Below are positions 45,082-57,664 of a stretch of 64,000 nucleotides of DNA, one piece after another. Position 1 is the first letter of the stretch. Every line of letters begins with the position of its first letter. The DNA is taken from positions 68,103,067 to 68,167,066 of the forward strand of contig NC_091135.1 in NCBI RefSeq assembly GCF_041381155.1, given 5' to 3'. A program made the position numbers and the translations under genes. The stretch is from Argopecten irradians (lineage: Eukaryota; Mollusca; Bivalvia; Pectinida; Pectinidae). The notes below the pieces were generated by a model. The model searched no databases. It saw only the letters and a list, made by a program, of their open reading frames with translations, and was not told the DNA's origin.

Positions 45082-48000
45082 ATATATATAATATAAAATT
45101 ATATAAAACATACTTAAATATACATATTTATAATTGCTGCATCTATCTCGGACTAGGACATCTTTGATAATGCATACACCTAAAAGCAATTTATAATGGA
45201 TGGTAGATCAATTGAATGACAACACTTGCTCAGTATTTCATCAAATTATTTATCTAAATAGTTAATTAAATAAAGACAAACTTTGCTCTATATTACATAT
45301 ATAAATAGTTCATCGAATAAAGGCAGGCAAGTTTTGCTATATATGATTTATATAAATAGTTTACTAGACCCACAGCCTACTAAAGCCGGAATATAAAATG
45401 GCGAAGATATGACTGATAAAATGGGAAGGTTTCAATATTCAGAAGAAAATAAAAACAACCAATTAAGGGAACGTTCCAATAATAAATTTAAAAAAAACAA
45501 CTACACCAAAACGAAACAAATATGCTCCTACAAATCCATTGCAGTATGACGATGAAGCCGACATCCTACATGGAGAAATATACACTGAAACTTTAGTGTG
45601 TAATCACATGATGTACCCTGATTGAGGTATTTTTAGAGATAAATCTACCATTGAAATAAATAACTTAATTTTTAAAGAAAGTACAAATATTAATTCAAAA
45701 TATAATTCTGAAGTTAAGGATTTCAATGTCGAAGAACACGTGTACTTAAATATTTCATTTAAGGTATTGAGAGATATTTACGACATTTTTAAGGAAAAGA
45801 TCTGTTTCATAAATATAAATTAGCCGAGGTATTTTATAATACATTCCGCAAACCTTATATCTTTTTAACAAAAGTGAATATAAACACATTATTATGTCTT
45901 TTACAACTACCTAGTGTTATTATTTGGGTTTTTTTCTTTTGGTATATCTTACCTTGTTCCAGTTTTACCGACGCAGTACTTCTTATAGCATGTAGCTTTG
46001 AAAAGTTTTGTAGATTTTGTTATAACAGCTACATAAGGCTTACATACATTCCGAGTGTGTACAACAGATCTGGTGTAGTCGATATCGTTGCACCATTGTG
46101 TTCGGACCTATCTATGTCGACGTACACTTCGTAGGTAATTACCTATGTGAAAACATTGAACACAGTGGAGAATAGTTGACCTTGTCGGTCTTAAAAAATC
46201 TAGGACACATAACTACATGATTATAATTTAAACAAATAGACATTTACCATTTAAACATGTCCGTTGACTAACCTGTCAACGGAAAGACTTCTCAATAGAA
46301 ATGAAACGTCTGGAGGAAAATACTTCATGATTTTATTTATGAAATTCACATGATAAAGAGTTGTGAAAATTTGATCATTTCCTTTTTGCTTTGAACATAC
46401 CGTGTAGACGTATCCGACTATGATTGTTGTATTCTCTAAGGACATTTTCCCTAAGCCTAACAATACTGGTCAGGTCAATGAATGAATCGTTTAAAGGTTT
46501 CCTGTAGTGACGTCATGCTATTGTGAGATCGATAGCAATTGTCTGACATTGTTTGTTTCGCCATACTTGAGAAGCACTGACCAAACTATGAACCAGGTAT
46601 ATAAAACATACACAAAGTACAGACGAATGAGTAATGATACCGATTAATTTGTCAGCCGTATGGTACCTCTATACATCATGTGGCATTCACATACCTTTGA
46701 TAGCGGTTCAAAATGCAATCATAAACCTTACCAACTACCTAGGTTAAATATCGGATACAAAAGTAGTTTTCGAAATGAAAAGACGCAGGATGGAAGTCGT
46801 ACGTTTGAGTTTTTTAACTAAAAGTACAGCTATTAAACTCGAGGTGAAATGAATGCCACAAGTAATTAATGTATTTTAAATGTATGTAGAAGGATTAAAC
46901 TCGATCTTTTTTAGTTCAACCAAGGAATGAGAATTCAGCCAAACTGTGTCTATAAATAATAATATAGTATACTTCAAGATGATATCCATGGAATATCGAG
47001 TGTCGTCGCATTAGTACATTAGAAGCCGTTATACATGATTGACGTTTCCGTGTACTTTATTAATGCCTTCATCTCCTATATTTGTTCTGAAGTGTTTTTC
47101 TTGGGTTGTTTTACAATCAGTTTGCTATGTCAGCGGGATTAGTGCTCTTGGTAGCTCTCCAGTAGTTAATTAAGGAGTTTAAATATTACTTTGAAATCAG
47201 CATGCTAGTCGTTCTATCCCTGATATCAGACATGGACATTTTGACAAATATATAAATTATAACGGAAACAATCAAAGTGGGGGATATCTGTAATAATAAC
47301 GTCACGATATGATAGAAAATTATCCTTTTATATGTGGAAGGGAATGATAGGGATAGTCTACTCGAGAGATCGAAAAACTACATTTTGCGACCCTCGGGTA
47401 GAATATCCGTATCCTTACTATCCACAATTATATAAAACAGTCTGATTGTATAATACAACTATTGCTGGCCGTCTAGGACTCGATATAGAAACATCCAATT
47501 TCAAAAAAGTCAACAAATAGCCATATCCCGTAATACTTACTTGCCTGGCCCGATTATGCAACTTCTAGTTTTAAAGCCAAACTCCACTTTCCGAATTTCT
47601 CTGGCTTAATGATGTTCGACTGGAGCTCTGGAATATACACATTGTGTGTCGAAATTTCGGAACGTCATATTTTGCACCCGAAATCAAGACGTCAACTTGT
47701 GTATCCTTAAGAATTTCGTCCCGAGTTAAGTGTTGTTTACCTGCTCTTTGCTGTATGAAATCAATAAATCTGCCGAGAGGCTTTGTGTAATAACGGGTCT
47801 AAGGGAAAGTTTGTATGAAACCTTTCATAATCGTAGACTGACCAACTCTGGCACTTCCCAAAATCTTATGGAACATATATTTACTGTCAGCCAGCGTATA
47901 GAATAGCATAGTGAGTGCAAAATGCCTTTGAAAATCAAGAACAGATCAAACATTATACAGGTGTCTGTAGGAAACGGCTGACTGTATCAAATCTCTAGAC

Positions 48001-49510
48001 ACCTAGACCTCAAGCCGTAGTGATTAAAATTTTATTCCAAAATGAAATATTTTTTCATATCGTAATAAACCCCCGAAGACTTTATTTCTGATTACTTGGA
48101 ATTTTTTCAACTTCAAGGAAACAAATATTAAAATTTCCATACGCCAGTAGAGAAACATTCCTGAAAGTGATATGACCGGTACCCCACTTAGTATGTAACG
48201 TTTTTATGTTTTAAGGATCAGTAGTTGATAATTATCTTTATAGTAAAACATGCTACTTTTTCCCTAGAGAAAGATATCTTGTGGAACATCTGTTTCAAAT
48301 TAAAATGTCATATGAATATGGATTTGCTCTTTTGGAAATAAATCAAATGTATTATGTAAAATTGACGGATTGATATGAATACCAAGAGTTTTGTTCAGCT
48401 TATAAGGGAATTCCGATTTTCTGTATATCCGAATTACTTGATAAATCCCTATTTTAAAGTCAAACTGTATGTTTTCTGCTTACATGTGTATGACATATAA
48501 TCACAGAAGAGATTTGCAAGTCCAATGAGAAACGCCCACAGCTGTAACAGATACTCATAAAAGGGTCTGTGTTAAATACTAGTATGCTATTAAATTGTTT
48601 ACTATTATGTAAAATCGTGGTGTAAATCTGAAATATTGAAATTCGATGTTTGAATCATTGTATCATTATTCTTGTGTTTACCTCACCGATGTCACAATCA
48701 GACGATGAGAACTTTAATTACTGTCAAGTGCTCTAACCTGAAATGAAGACTTCAATTCGATGCGAATGCACCGTAGAGAATTTATGCACATTTATAAAAA
48801 CTCCTTAGATGCTGAATGCAGAAGTTGCCTGTCTTCCTTTAAGAATGCTACGTAATTTACACAATTTTGATAATTATCTTTCAGTTTAGAATAACCGTCG
48901 CCATTGAAAACAGCCACATAATCCAGATACACAGTCTACATTGTATTAGTATCACGAAATCAGTTTATAATATAATCATACTTAAAAAGAATAAATACAC
49001 GAAGTGATCTATTCAACGTTTGAATACGTAGATAATTAAAAAGGTATCAATCATTTTTTTATTTGAAGATTTTTTATTGTTCCAATTAGGTCATATAAAT
49101 ATATATGGTTATTACTAGCAAATGCTCCACCTGTATGTTGATTATCCATTTATATAATATTCTTGGATGTATGTAAGATCAAAGCTCTTTGACCATCTTG
49201 ATTTAAATCTATAAGCATTATCAGTGTTTTCCATTTTGCCTGAATCAGCTGAATTATGATAATTACCAGTATTTATACATTCATTGTTCGCTTTTAATTC
49301 GAAAAAAATAAATACGATTTTGTTCGGTTGGAAAACATGTTCTTTTTACTTTTACAAACATCTTCCTGAAAAGTGAATTTGACAGAACATACTTACAACA
49401 TATGGGACTGTATAGTCAATTTCTATCATCCGTTAGCATACTTACAACATATTGGACTGTATAGTCAAACTCTATCATCCGTTTAGTTGTATTAGTTAAC
49501 GTTCTATGTA
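45082..49510. other. Mostly unrecognised DNA, about 4.4 kb
   Basis: No confident gene. On the minus strand a 58-bp segment (47798-47741) has a good acceptor (CTTTCCCTTAG) and donor (GCAG|GTAAAC) and reads RYYTKPLGRFIDFIQQRA in frame; the family is not recognised. Frames elsewhere look random. Confidence 0.3.
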
Positions 49511-49674
49511 CAGCCGAGGTCATGTAAGGACGTGCCAGGTTTGTTGGTGGAGGAAAGCCGGAGTACCAGGAGAAAAACCACTGACTAGCGATCAGTATCT
49601 GGCAACTGCCCCACTTGGGATTCGAACCTGCATTCCGGAGATGCAGGGTTAGTGGTAATATTTGGGGACATCCC
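49511..49674 (-). mobile_element. tRNA-derived SINE, copy 2 (head truncated)
   Basis: Shares with copy 1 CATGTAAGGACGTGCCAGGT, TTGTTGGTGGAGGAAAG and the box-B region (GGATTCGAACC). The box A head (CCACTCGGCCACC in copy 1) is missing at the right end, where it stops near GGGGACATCC. No target duplication was identified. Confidence 0.75.
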
Positions 49675-49973
49675 TTTAATTAGGGAAAAGTCCAGATATG
49701 ATTGCGCATGTTATAACATTATTGCATGTAAACTCTTAAACGGTGCTTGAAATACACAGCTAAGAAGTAATGTGTATTATTTACTGTATTCGTTTATAGA
49801 AATATTACAATTTAAAGATACTTAGTTCTGTGTACGGAGTTATCTCTCTTTCTACATAGTTTCTCATCAGACACGATATCACACGGCACTATACCATAAT
49901 AGTTTTCATGTCAAGCGATTGAGGTGTACAGACTTGATTGAAAGTTTATTTTGTTTTAATAATTTTTCTGTTT

Positions 49974-51130
49974 ATTTTGTTTAGATATGCCATGCATGAG
50001 TTTATTATTACTTACTTTGTTTAGATATGTCATGCATGAGTTCATTATTACTTTCTTTGTTTAGATATGTCATGCATGAGTTTATTATTACTTACTTTGT
50101 TTAGATATGTCATGCATGAGTTCATTATTACTTACTTTGTTTAGATATGCCATGCATGAGTTCATTATTACTTACTTTGTTTAGATATGTCATGCATGAG
50201 TTTATTATTACTTTCTTTGTTTAGATATGCCATGCATGAGTTTATTATTACTTACTTTGTTTAGATATGCCATGCATGAGTTTATTATTACTTACTTTGT
50301 TTAGATATGTCATGCATGAGTTTATTATTACTTACTTTGTTTAGATATGTCATGCATGAGTTCATTATTACTTACTTTGTTTAGATATGCCATGCATGAG
50401 TTCATTATTACTTTCTTTGTTTAGATATGCCATGCATGAGTTCATTATTACTTTCTTTGTTTAGATATGTCATGCATGAGTTTATTATTACTTTCTTTGT
50501 TTAGATATGCCATGCATGAGTTCATTATTACTTTCTTTGTTTAGATATGTCATGCATGAGTTTATTATTACTTACTTTGTTTAGATATGTCATGCATGAG
50601 TTTATTATTACTTACTTTGTTTAGATATGCCATGCATGAGTTTATTATTACTTACTTTGTTTAGATATGCCATGCATGAGTTCATTATTACTTTCTTTGT
50701 TTAGATATGCCATGCATGAGTTCATTATTACTTTCTTTGTTTAGATATGTCATGCATGAGTTCATTATTACTTACTTTGTTTAGATATGCCATGCATGAG
50801 TTCATTATTACTTACTTTGTTTAGATATGCCATGCATGAGTTTATTATTACTTACTTTGTTTAGATATGCCATGCATGAGTTCATTATTACTTACTTTGT
50901 TTAGATATGTCATGCATGAGTTCATTATTACTTACTTTGTTTAGATATGCCATGCATGAGTTCATTATTACTTTCTTTGTTTAGATATGCCATGCATGAG
51001 TTCATTATTACTTACTTTGTTTAGATATGTCATGCATGAGTTCATTATTACTTACTTTGTTTAGATATGCCATGCATGAGTTCATTATTACTTACTTTGT
51101 TTAGATATGTCATGCATGAGTTCATTATTA
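49974..51130. repeat. 40-bp minisatellite, about 29 copies, no length variation
   Basis: Unit TTTGTTTAGATATGCCATGC + ATGAGTTCATTATTACTTAC. The period stays exactly 40 through the whole array; variation is limited almost entirely to three two-state sites (ATATG(C/T)CATG, GAGTT(C/T)ATT, ACTT(A/T)CTTT). Each unit contains the palindrome CATGCATG. Confidence 0.96.
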
Positions 51131-51150
51131 CATCAAGGAATCCCATTTAC

Positions 51151-51313
51151 CTTGTCCAGAGCTTAACGATAGGTTCAGCACTGTAGGGATATATATCTAC
51201 AAAATCATTCTTATGAGCAACAAGGTATTTAAATGTTTGAATATGAAAGCTAATTTCGTAAATTTCCTTTTGAACCAGGAAGTTTATTTTCTTCAAGTTC
51301 ACTTGGAAAAACA
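51151..51313 (-). other. Possible exon B of an unrecognised gene
   Basis: The minus strand has an acceptor (TTGTAATACAG) before 51313 and a donor (GACAAG|GTAAAT) after 51151. The frame is open throughout, reading FLVQKEIYEISFHIQTF and DFVDIYPYSAEPIVKLW. Other internal AG positions are also possible, so the 5' edge is uncertain. No family is recognised. It may pair with the possible exon at 52278-52484. Confidence 0.3.
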
Positions 51314-52277
51314 CTGTATTACAATACAATGTCATATCCATAATTATATATATATTTACGCATATGCCTATAAGTCAATTGCAAGTTGATCTTCTAAAAT
51401 AATAGTTATAATGTTGTAGGTAGAATTGTATCAGTATCATTTGTGATACACATGTCACCATGTCACAAACAATTAGCACTGACACTAATTAGTTTCCCAG
51501 CCGGGAGGGTGGTCACCTAGTCTTTTGTTTATTGTCCCCTACATGCTAACAGGCTAGGGTATTTTTCCACGCCCGATAAATATATCAGGTTTGAGGATTT
51601 CCAGTGGAATTGTATCGTTCTAAAATTAGCGTTTTTCACTTATGACTTGTTTCATTTGATCTATAAATGGCCTGGTGAATAGTATAGTAAGTGATCTCAC
51701 CGCCTTTCGGTAAATATCAGAATGTGTATCATCAAACATACTAACTGTGGAACAATTCAATTCCTTTAATAAAGTATATGTTTATTGACATCTTGGCGAC
51801 TAAAATTTAATTTCAACACGAGTCTTGGCGAGCAATCATTTCAACACGAATTTCATACAATCACATAAAAATGAGCACTTTAAGATACTTTTTATCATAT
51901 AACTACAGAGCATTGTACAACCCACGAAGGATCATCCAGAGATGGACGCCATTATGCAGCACATTTTGACGTAGAAGTATCTTTACAATGCTACATGTAG
52001 GTCGATTATATGTGAACAACATTGTACAATTATATGAAAATATATATGTTAGAAAACACAAATAAAAGTTTCATTCAATTTCACTTATTTTGTATCATTC
52101 GATTATGCAGTTGTAATTTCAATGGTAACATATGGTTGATATGCCAATAAGTTATTGCATAACATTACTCAGTTAAGCGAACCGATTATGTTTCACATGT
52201 AGTTGTACAATTGTATATATAATCCTATATGTGAGTATGGACGTGTGAGGTTATTAAAGTAAAATACTAAATATTAC

Positions 52278-52484
52278 CTTAAAACAAACTGACATTGGTG
52301 TCAGGCTTACTGCCCACAGGCTGATGAGGGCAAATGGTACATACATGTATTGATCAAGAGAACCTTCCATAGGTCTGACAAGTAGATTAAATATTCTTTC
52401 ATGAGTTGAGACAGGAGAATCTAAACACGAGGGGTACGATTTAAAAGCTTTAGAACTTTGGTCCCGAGAAATATAATATCTCAT
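52278..52484 (-). other. Possible exon A of an unrecognised gene
   Basis: ATG at 52484 on the minus strand, open to a donor TTTTAAG|GTAATA at 52278. It reads MRYYISRDQSSKAF and later YVPFALISLWAVSLTPMS, a hydrophobic stretch that could be a membrane segment. It ends in phase 0. Chance open frame is a real alternative. Confidence 0.3.
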
Positions 52485-53386
52485 GTTTTAAACAAAAGGC
52501 ATGTTTACCATTTTGTATTAACATCAGCATTGTAAGGCAAGGATAACGTGACCTGGATAAATTGTCGTCAATTTTTTTATCATGACGTCACGGCATTGTT
52601 GTCATGATTATATATAATGTTGCCGCGATCTCATACTGTTGTTTAGACAGCACAAAACATCATATAGTTTCTCGTTACTCAGGGGGATATTAATAAAAAA
52701 AAAAGTCTAGTCCGTTCCTTTCGTGTCGAGAAAGGAGAATTCTAACAACAGCCGTAAGATTTAAGCAGCAAAGATGAGATTTACTGGGTAATAAAGAAAA
52801 AGCCCGACGACAATCCCATCACATCATCCATGTCCTACTGACATATGAAGTGAGTTAGAAAAGGTATGTTTTCTATAATACCGATGTTAAATGAAATCAA
52901 ACACATAAGAGTTCTGTCTGCTTTTTATATATAATTAAAAAAGATTAATCAAACGGTGTACAATAATTTACATACATTTAGTAGAAATTTATTGCATATA
53001 GTGGTGTTACAAAATATTACACATGTGTCTATTTGTATAACAGGAAAGTTTTGGAATATTCCTGGTATGTCAGACAAGACTCGACGACAATTTTTTGGAT
53101 TATGTTACTAGCACAGCGTATTCAGATGTTTGGCATATCGCCTATTACGTTTTGTTAACTGTAGCAATATCATTTGTGTTACATTAAGTCACTATCGTTG
53201 GGTTTTTAGAAATCAGATACCATTCTTATGACAGTTAACGTGATCGATACGAATACACATCACCTCTGTCTTATTAAAATAAGGCAGTATGTTTCTTGTT
53301 ATACTAACAAAGCACATAATGGAATATCTTGTAAATGACTTGTGACTAGAAGAATACGTTTATGGGGAACCTCATTCTACCAACTG
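52485..53386. other. Non-coding stretch downstream of alpha-kinase-fold gene 2
   Basis: Would hold the 3' UTR of that gene. Nothing else recognised. Confidence 0.4.
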
Positions 53387-54268
53387 TCAGGTAACACACT
53401 CATATGAAGGTGGTGCAGAGGGCTCCAATCGTGGCGGAAAGGAGTAGGAATTTTCAAAATCAATCCGCCATTTCGAATCGTACTTAGGTGGCATGTCCTT
53501 TCTGAGTTGCATAGTCGAGGTGTTATTCTGTTGTTTGCTGAGTAGCTCAAGGCCATCAAATGGATGTAACAGAGAAGGTTTCGGCAACTGACAACAAACA
53601 GCAGTGCACACATGAGAGCAGAAAAAATTAAACATTGCTTTTTCTCCTAAATCATCCGGTCCATATTTATTGCCAACAGAGTTCATTGAAGGTGACGTCA
53701 GTTTAAACTTTTGACCCTGTTTCGTCACTACACCCTTTAACCCCGTCACAATTTCCTGGCCTTTAGATTCGTTGTAAACGAAATGAACAAATTCTTGTAG
53801 TGTATCACAACAGTTGTTATTGACGGTACCGTCACGCTCAATAAAGGTTTGGAAATTTTCTCCGAGATATTCCTCAAAAACGACGACGTCTTTTTCACTT
53901 ACACGGCGTTTATGTCGTCTGTCGCTGGACCGGATGTTTCTTGAAAACACTGACACCCTGTCCATTTCTGCCGAATGAACACTGACAAATTGCATTTTTG
54001 ATTTCCCATACCTCTGTATATATTCACAGGCAATGTCTCTACTCTTCACGTAATGCGAGCATCGGCGATATGATGATTCCAAATCTCTAGCAGTTTTCGC
54101 TCGGAATATTTTAATAACGTGATCTTTCGCCAATGGTTGTGTAATGATTCCTTTGAATGCCACGACTCTGTCGCCGGAACTAAAGGGTAATATATCAAAT
54201 ACAGCGTATGGACCATGCTCTGAGCTCAAGGTTTCATTTTCAAATAAGGTACCGAGAGAGTCCCCCAT
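53387..54268 (-). CDS. Alpha-kinase-fold protein 2, predicted pseudokinase with PPxY/PSAP tail (293 aa)
   Basis: Intronless CDS with ATG at 54268. N-lobe lysine in HVIKIFR (Lys53), hinge acidic pair in VVVFEEYL (132-133). Zinc-site residues: VHFVY (His162) and FFCSHVCTAVC (His219, Cys221, Cys225). The canonical D-L-Q-G is TGLKG (175-179), and the second Asp site is T-S-P (191-193), so both metal/catalytic acids are missing and the protein is probably inactive as a kinase. After the fold comes a tail shared with gene 3: PPKYDSKWRIDFE (first PPxY, 260-263), then PSAPPSY (PSAP 283-286 overlapping PPSY 286-289) five residues from the end. A basic patch (RRHKRR) sits near 117-122. A 218-bp 5' UTR intron lies directly upstream. 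Confidence 0.87.
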   Translation of the reverse strand: MGDSLGTLFENETLSSEHGPYAVFDILPFSSGDRVVAFKGIITQPLAKDHVIKIFRAKTARDLESSYRRCSHYVKSRDIACEYIQRYGKSKMQFVSVHSAEMDRVSVFSRNIRSSDRRHKRRVSEKDVVVFEEYLGENFQTFIERDGTVNNNCCDTLQEFVHFVYNESKGQEIVTGLKGVVTKQGQKFKLTSPSMNSVGNKYGPDDLGEKAMFNFFCSHVCTAVCCQLPKPSLLHPFDGLELLSKQQNNTSTMQLRKDMPPKYDSKWRIDFENSYSFPPRLEPSAPPSYECVT

Positions 54269-54285
54269 TTAGGAGCGCTTTATTT

Positions 54286-54503
54286 CTGAAATCAAAATAT
54301 ACTATATATTTCATAATGCCGTTTGAGGTACGCAATATAGATTAACAAATGTGTTTTACAATGTATCATTTTGACATACAAATATCCATATAACAGAGAA
54401 CATGATATCATTTAACATACATATAACAGATAGCGCTGTGTGCATTACACTGAAATATACAAGTACACCAGTAAAACCATAGCATTAAGTCCCAAATACT
54501 TAC
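54286..54503 (-). other. 5' UTR intron of alpha-kinase-fold gene 2
   Basis: Consensus donor ATAACCAG|GTAAGTA at 54503 and acceptor GATTTCAG at 54286-54288, 17 bases upstream of the ATG. It mirrors the acceptor 23 bases upstream of gene 1's ATG, so the two paralogues share a 'UTR intron, intronless coding exon' layout. The upstream UTR exon runs from 54504 to an unknown start. Confidence 0.65.
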
Positions 54504-56554
54504 CTGGTTATAACAATAAACCATTCAATCAGCCGTGACAGTCAAACTACTGTGCAGGTGGATTAACAAAATCACATGTGTCTAAGCATATGACTGCTGC
54601 AGCCCTGCTATCGTTACTGGTATCATGACTGTTCAAAATGTTTTCGGTTGTTTTGTTGTGTAAATTTGAGTTCTAAGTGGAAAAGTACTGAACTGTGTAT
54701 GCGGAAGCATTAAAGTGTTTGTGACACCAATCTTTAAATAACATGAATGTAAGAAAATCAAGTTCATTGAATACTATTGGGATTTTAAATTCTATTAATA
54801 GTCATTTACTCCACCGTAAAAAACACCTTCAGGGGAAGGAGCACCTTTGAGAAATAGAGGCTAACATTTCTGACACGTCTGCCTAGCACTCATCAGTTCA
54901 AAAAGTACTGACAATCGAAGGCGAGTAAATGTGAAATTTTATTCCAGAGGTAACTATCATGGTGGACATAACGACAGTGATAGTAACTCCTGGAATATCG
55001 ATGATGGTTAGACGCATGCATGGGATGTTTAAAGTTGTATGTGCCGAAACTTGACGAACATTTGACTTGTTATTTTTTCTTTGTTAATCAAGTGAAAACC
55101 GTAAGTTTTGATGAATTAAATCATGAAAATCATTTAAATGGCTTCAGATGCTTCAGAAATTCTATAAAGCTTAGCTTGATTCGTGAGTATGAAAAATACG
55201 GCACGTATAACTTTAAAGATCTATGGTCCGAGATAATTTAAAGATACATGATTTAGATACAAAAATAGCCTATTTCATAATCTGATACCTTCAAATATTG
55301 AGAAGAAAATATTGGTAGAGTAGAAATTCGAATGCATCCTGTTGTCAGTAACTACATGTACCTTAAAATAACACCATGTAGTGTATCATGAGGTAAAAGG
55401 GAGACAACTAGGTATCAGTACGCAATACGTAACTTATTCACCACTAAAATACATTTGATATGGAGCACTTACATGTAATAATCACGACAGAATACCAGCA
55501 ATGCAACATTTATTCAATATTTTGTTCACTTTTCTTTTGTTTATTAAAAAAGAGCAATTAACCGCACAAAATTAATTCATTAATAATAAAATATATCATA
55601 ACAAACACATATAATCATTTCATGCTTTGCTATCATAAAAATAAAATATTTTCATAAAACTAATGGAAAATCCTCACAATTCGCAAAAACAACAGTGGCA
55701 AAATCATTATTCAGCGTCTTGGTTTTTTTTCTTATTTTATGTATACAAACTCATACGAGGATACCTGTTTACTAATACAACCTATTACATTTCAGTAATA
55801 ATGAAAGTATTTACATAACATAATAATAATGTCTTAAAATGGGCTAAGCATTAACCAGTCCCGACGGTATCATCAAAGTAAATATACCACAATGTCTAGG
55901 TTATCATATAACACTAGATAAAAAGAGTTCTTCAGCTCAAGCTCCTAACAGGGTAGCCTTGCTGAAGTAAGACGCATTCTGCATTGCAAATATTCTGAAA
56001 ATCTATTTTTTTTTACATATTCATTAACTAATGATATTGGTATTTTAAATATGACTTTCCAAATGTATATCGTTACTACTTAGGGATGATTACATGTCAG
56101 AAATCTGTTTTACATTTATAATTACTAACCAGCCAAAACAGCATCTTCAATAGTCCAGGGGTTATTATCGGTCTTACTATATTAGAACCCAGTCATATAA
56201 AACTGACCTATACAGGCCTACATCATTTGAGGATTGATAAATACCGAAACCCAACTTCAAAGCCACTTAGTGTACCGTTATTCTTTTTAATGCGCACAAA
56301 TCATCAAACTACATTTCGTATCTGTCTTTCACATACTTGGGGTGGATATTGGGAATGGCCAACCAGTGACCTGGACCAAAGTATATCTTGGGCTCAATCT
56401 TCTATACACAGGAGCCTTTTTTCCTAGCTATATTTTGATTTGGTAGGTTGTCCCTCTAATACTAGTACCTGAAACACTATTTCACTCCTTTTAATTGTCT
56501 ACTTATGTGTCAATCACATATCTCAGAGGTCGTGTAAAGTACTCAATGTGTTAC
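54504..56554. other. Non-coding stretch with decayed TIR fragments
   Basis: Contains two fragments resembling the termini of the MULE-like MITE at 58306: CCTGGAATATCGATGATGG (about 54985-55003) and ATAGTCCAGGGGTTATT (about 56150). A foldback AACGACAGTGATAGTAAC lies near 54970. No gene seen. Confidence 0.45.
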
Positions 56555-57277
56555 CTACACATATTGGTATTTGTCTGGCTGCAAATCTGAATGTGTGCTA
56601 CAGGCAATGCAAAACTGAGCTATATAATATGACGTCATCACAATAAACTCGTGCAATGGAACGTGAAGCTTCCATCTAGAGATCGCAAGCATGGCGTCGG
56701 AGAACATGAAGAAAATATAGCCGACGCAGCCAAACAGTGATGCAAACGTCATATCCTGTTCATACCGCGCCTGCGCTCTTCATCCACGGTGCAGATCTGT
56801 GAAAGGTAAACACAAATCAACGACGTCGTCACCAAGCTATTTATAGAAACAGAGAGAAGGAAAAATAAAGATACTCCTGCTAAGGCGTACACTGTTTTTG
56901 TCTTACTCTCTGGCACATCATCGACTCAAAAGGCGTGAAAATAAAGCACATGTGCTATCATTAATGATATCATTCCAGGAATGAAAAACAAATGTCACTT
57001 ATCACCAAGAAAACGTCCCCAATACTTGACATTATCAACCCCAGTGTCACAAATTTTGAACGGAGGTGAGTTGAAATCGTGGTATATTTTTCAGCCTCGT
57101 GGATATTTTGCCAAGTGAAGTAAGCGAGACTTCAAATTGGAAACGCCTTGAAAAATACTGCAGGTACAGCAGATTCAGTAGGAAATGTGTTAAAGGGGAA
57201 GTAGATAATGTAGAAAATAGCAACCAAGGTATAAAAAGGGTAGAACTCTCGATTCCTTGTTCGTCTCTTGAATTCCT
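56555..57277 (-). pseudogene. TMEM86-like (lysoplasmalogenase family) pseudogene, main exon
   Basis: The minus strand carries the YhhN/TMEM86 family pattern in order but in broken frames: FYPFYTLVAIFYIIYF; FFKAFPI; TLGLIMSSIGDVFLVISD (family G-D motif); IPGMISLMIAHVLYFHAF (family H and Y-x-x-A-F); CVGYIFFMFSDAMLAIS (family S-D motif); YYIAQFCIACS at the end, stop at 56555. Lesions: TGA at 57132-57134, a frameshift near 56985-57000, TGA at 56926-56928, and a frameshift near 56750-56775. TMEM86 enzymes are multi-pass ER membrane proteins that cleave the vinyl-ether bond of lysoplasmalogens. An acceptor at 57278 (GATTTCAAG) fits in phase with a possible first exon at 59957-59972, so it seems non-processed. 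Sequencing errors are an alternative to pseudogenisation. Confidence 0.75.
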
Positions 57278-57533
57278 CTTGAAATCAGATTAGGGAATCT
57301 GGAATTAAATATTTATTAATGCACAAGTGCTTTTGTTATTAATTATAGTTAATATGAATATATGAAGGTATTAAATTAACCTTCGAAATAAGGTCAGTGA
57401 CAAAGGCGACTGTTTCAAGGTAGAGAATTGATGTAAATTTTCATTATTTTGGTAAAAAATTGTGATCTTCACCAAGAGAAAGGGGGCGCATTACCTCATG
57501 AATAAATAAATCCTGTGAAATTGATTAATTTCT

Positions 57534-57664
57534 CCCCAAAAGGGTGTGATTACATGGTCATGAACGTTATGTTAACACCCCAAAAGTGTGTGATTACATG
57601 GTAACGAAGATTATGTTAACACCCCAAAAGTGTGTGATTACATAGTAATGAATATTATATTAAT
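57534..57664. repeat. 44-bp tandem repeat, 3 copies
   Basis: Unit CCCCAAAAGTGTGTGATTAC + ATGGTAACGAAGATTATGTT + AACA; the outer copies are diverged. It lies in the presumed intron of the TMEM86-like pseudogene. Confidence 0.8.

Noticed and set aside
47741..47925. A continuous coding exon of about 60 codons on the minus strand
   Set aside because: Upstream of the acceptor-like CTTTCCCTTAG the frame contains that TAG stop. Only the 58-bp segment could be an exon, and no family is recognised, so it is not called as a gene.
53387..54268. Alpha-kinase-fold genes as captured retroviral Gag because of late-domain motifs
   Set aside because: The main domain has alpha-kinase fold motifs, not matrix or capsid, and there is no LTR, primer site or pol nearby. 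The motifs are also used by cellular proteins.
56926..57134. Selenocysteine at the two TGA codons of the TMEM86-like gene
   Set aside because: The family has no known selenoproteins, and two separate frameshifts in the same exon argue for decay.
57099..57293. Plus-strand frame of 64 codons
   Set aside because: It starts at GTG and lies opposite the TMEM86-like pseudogene, so it is a shadow.
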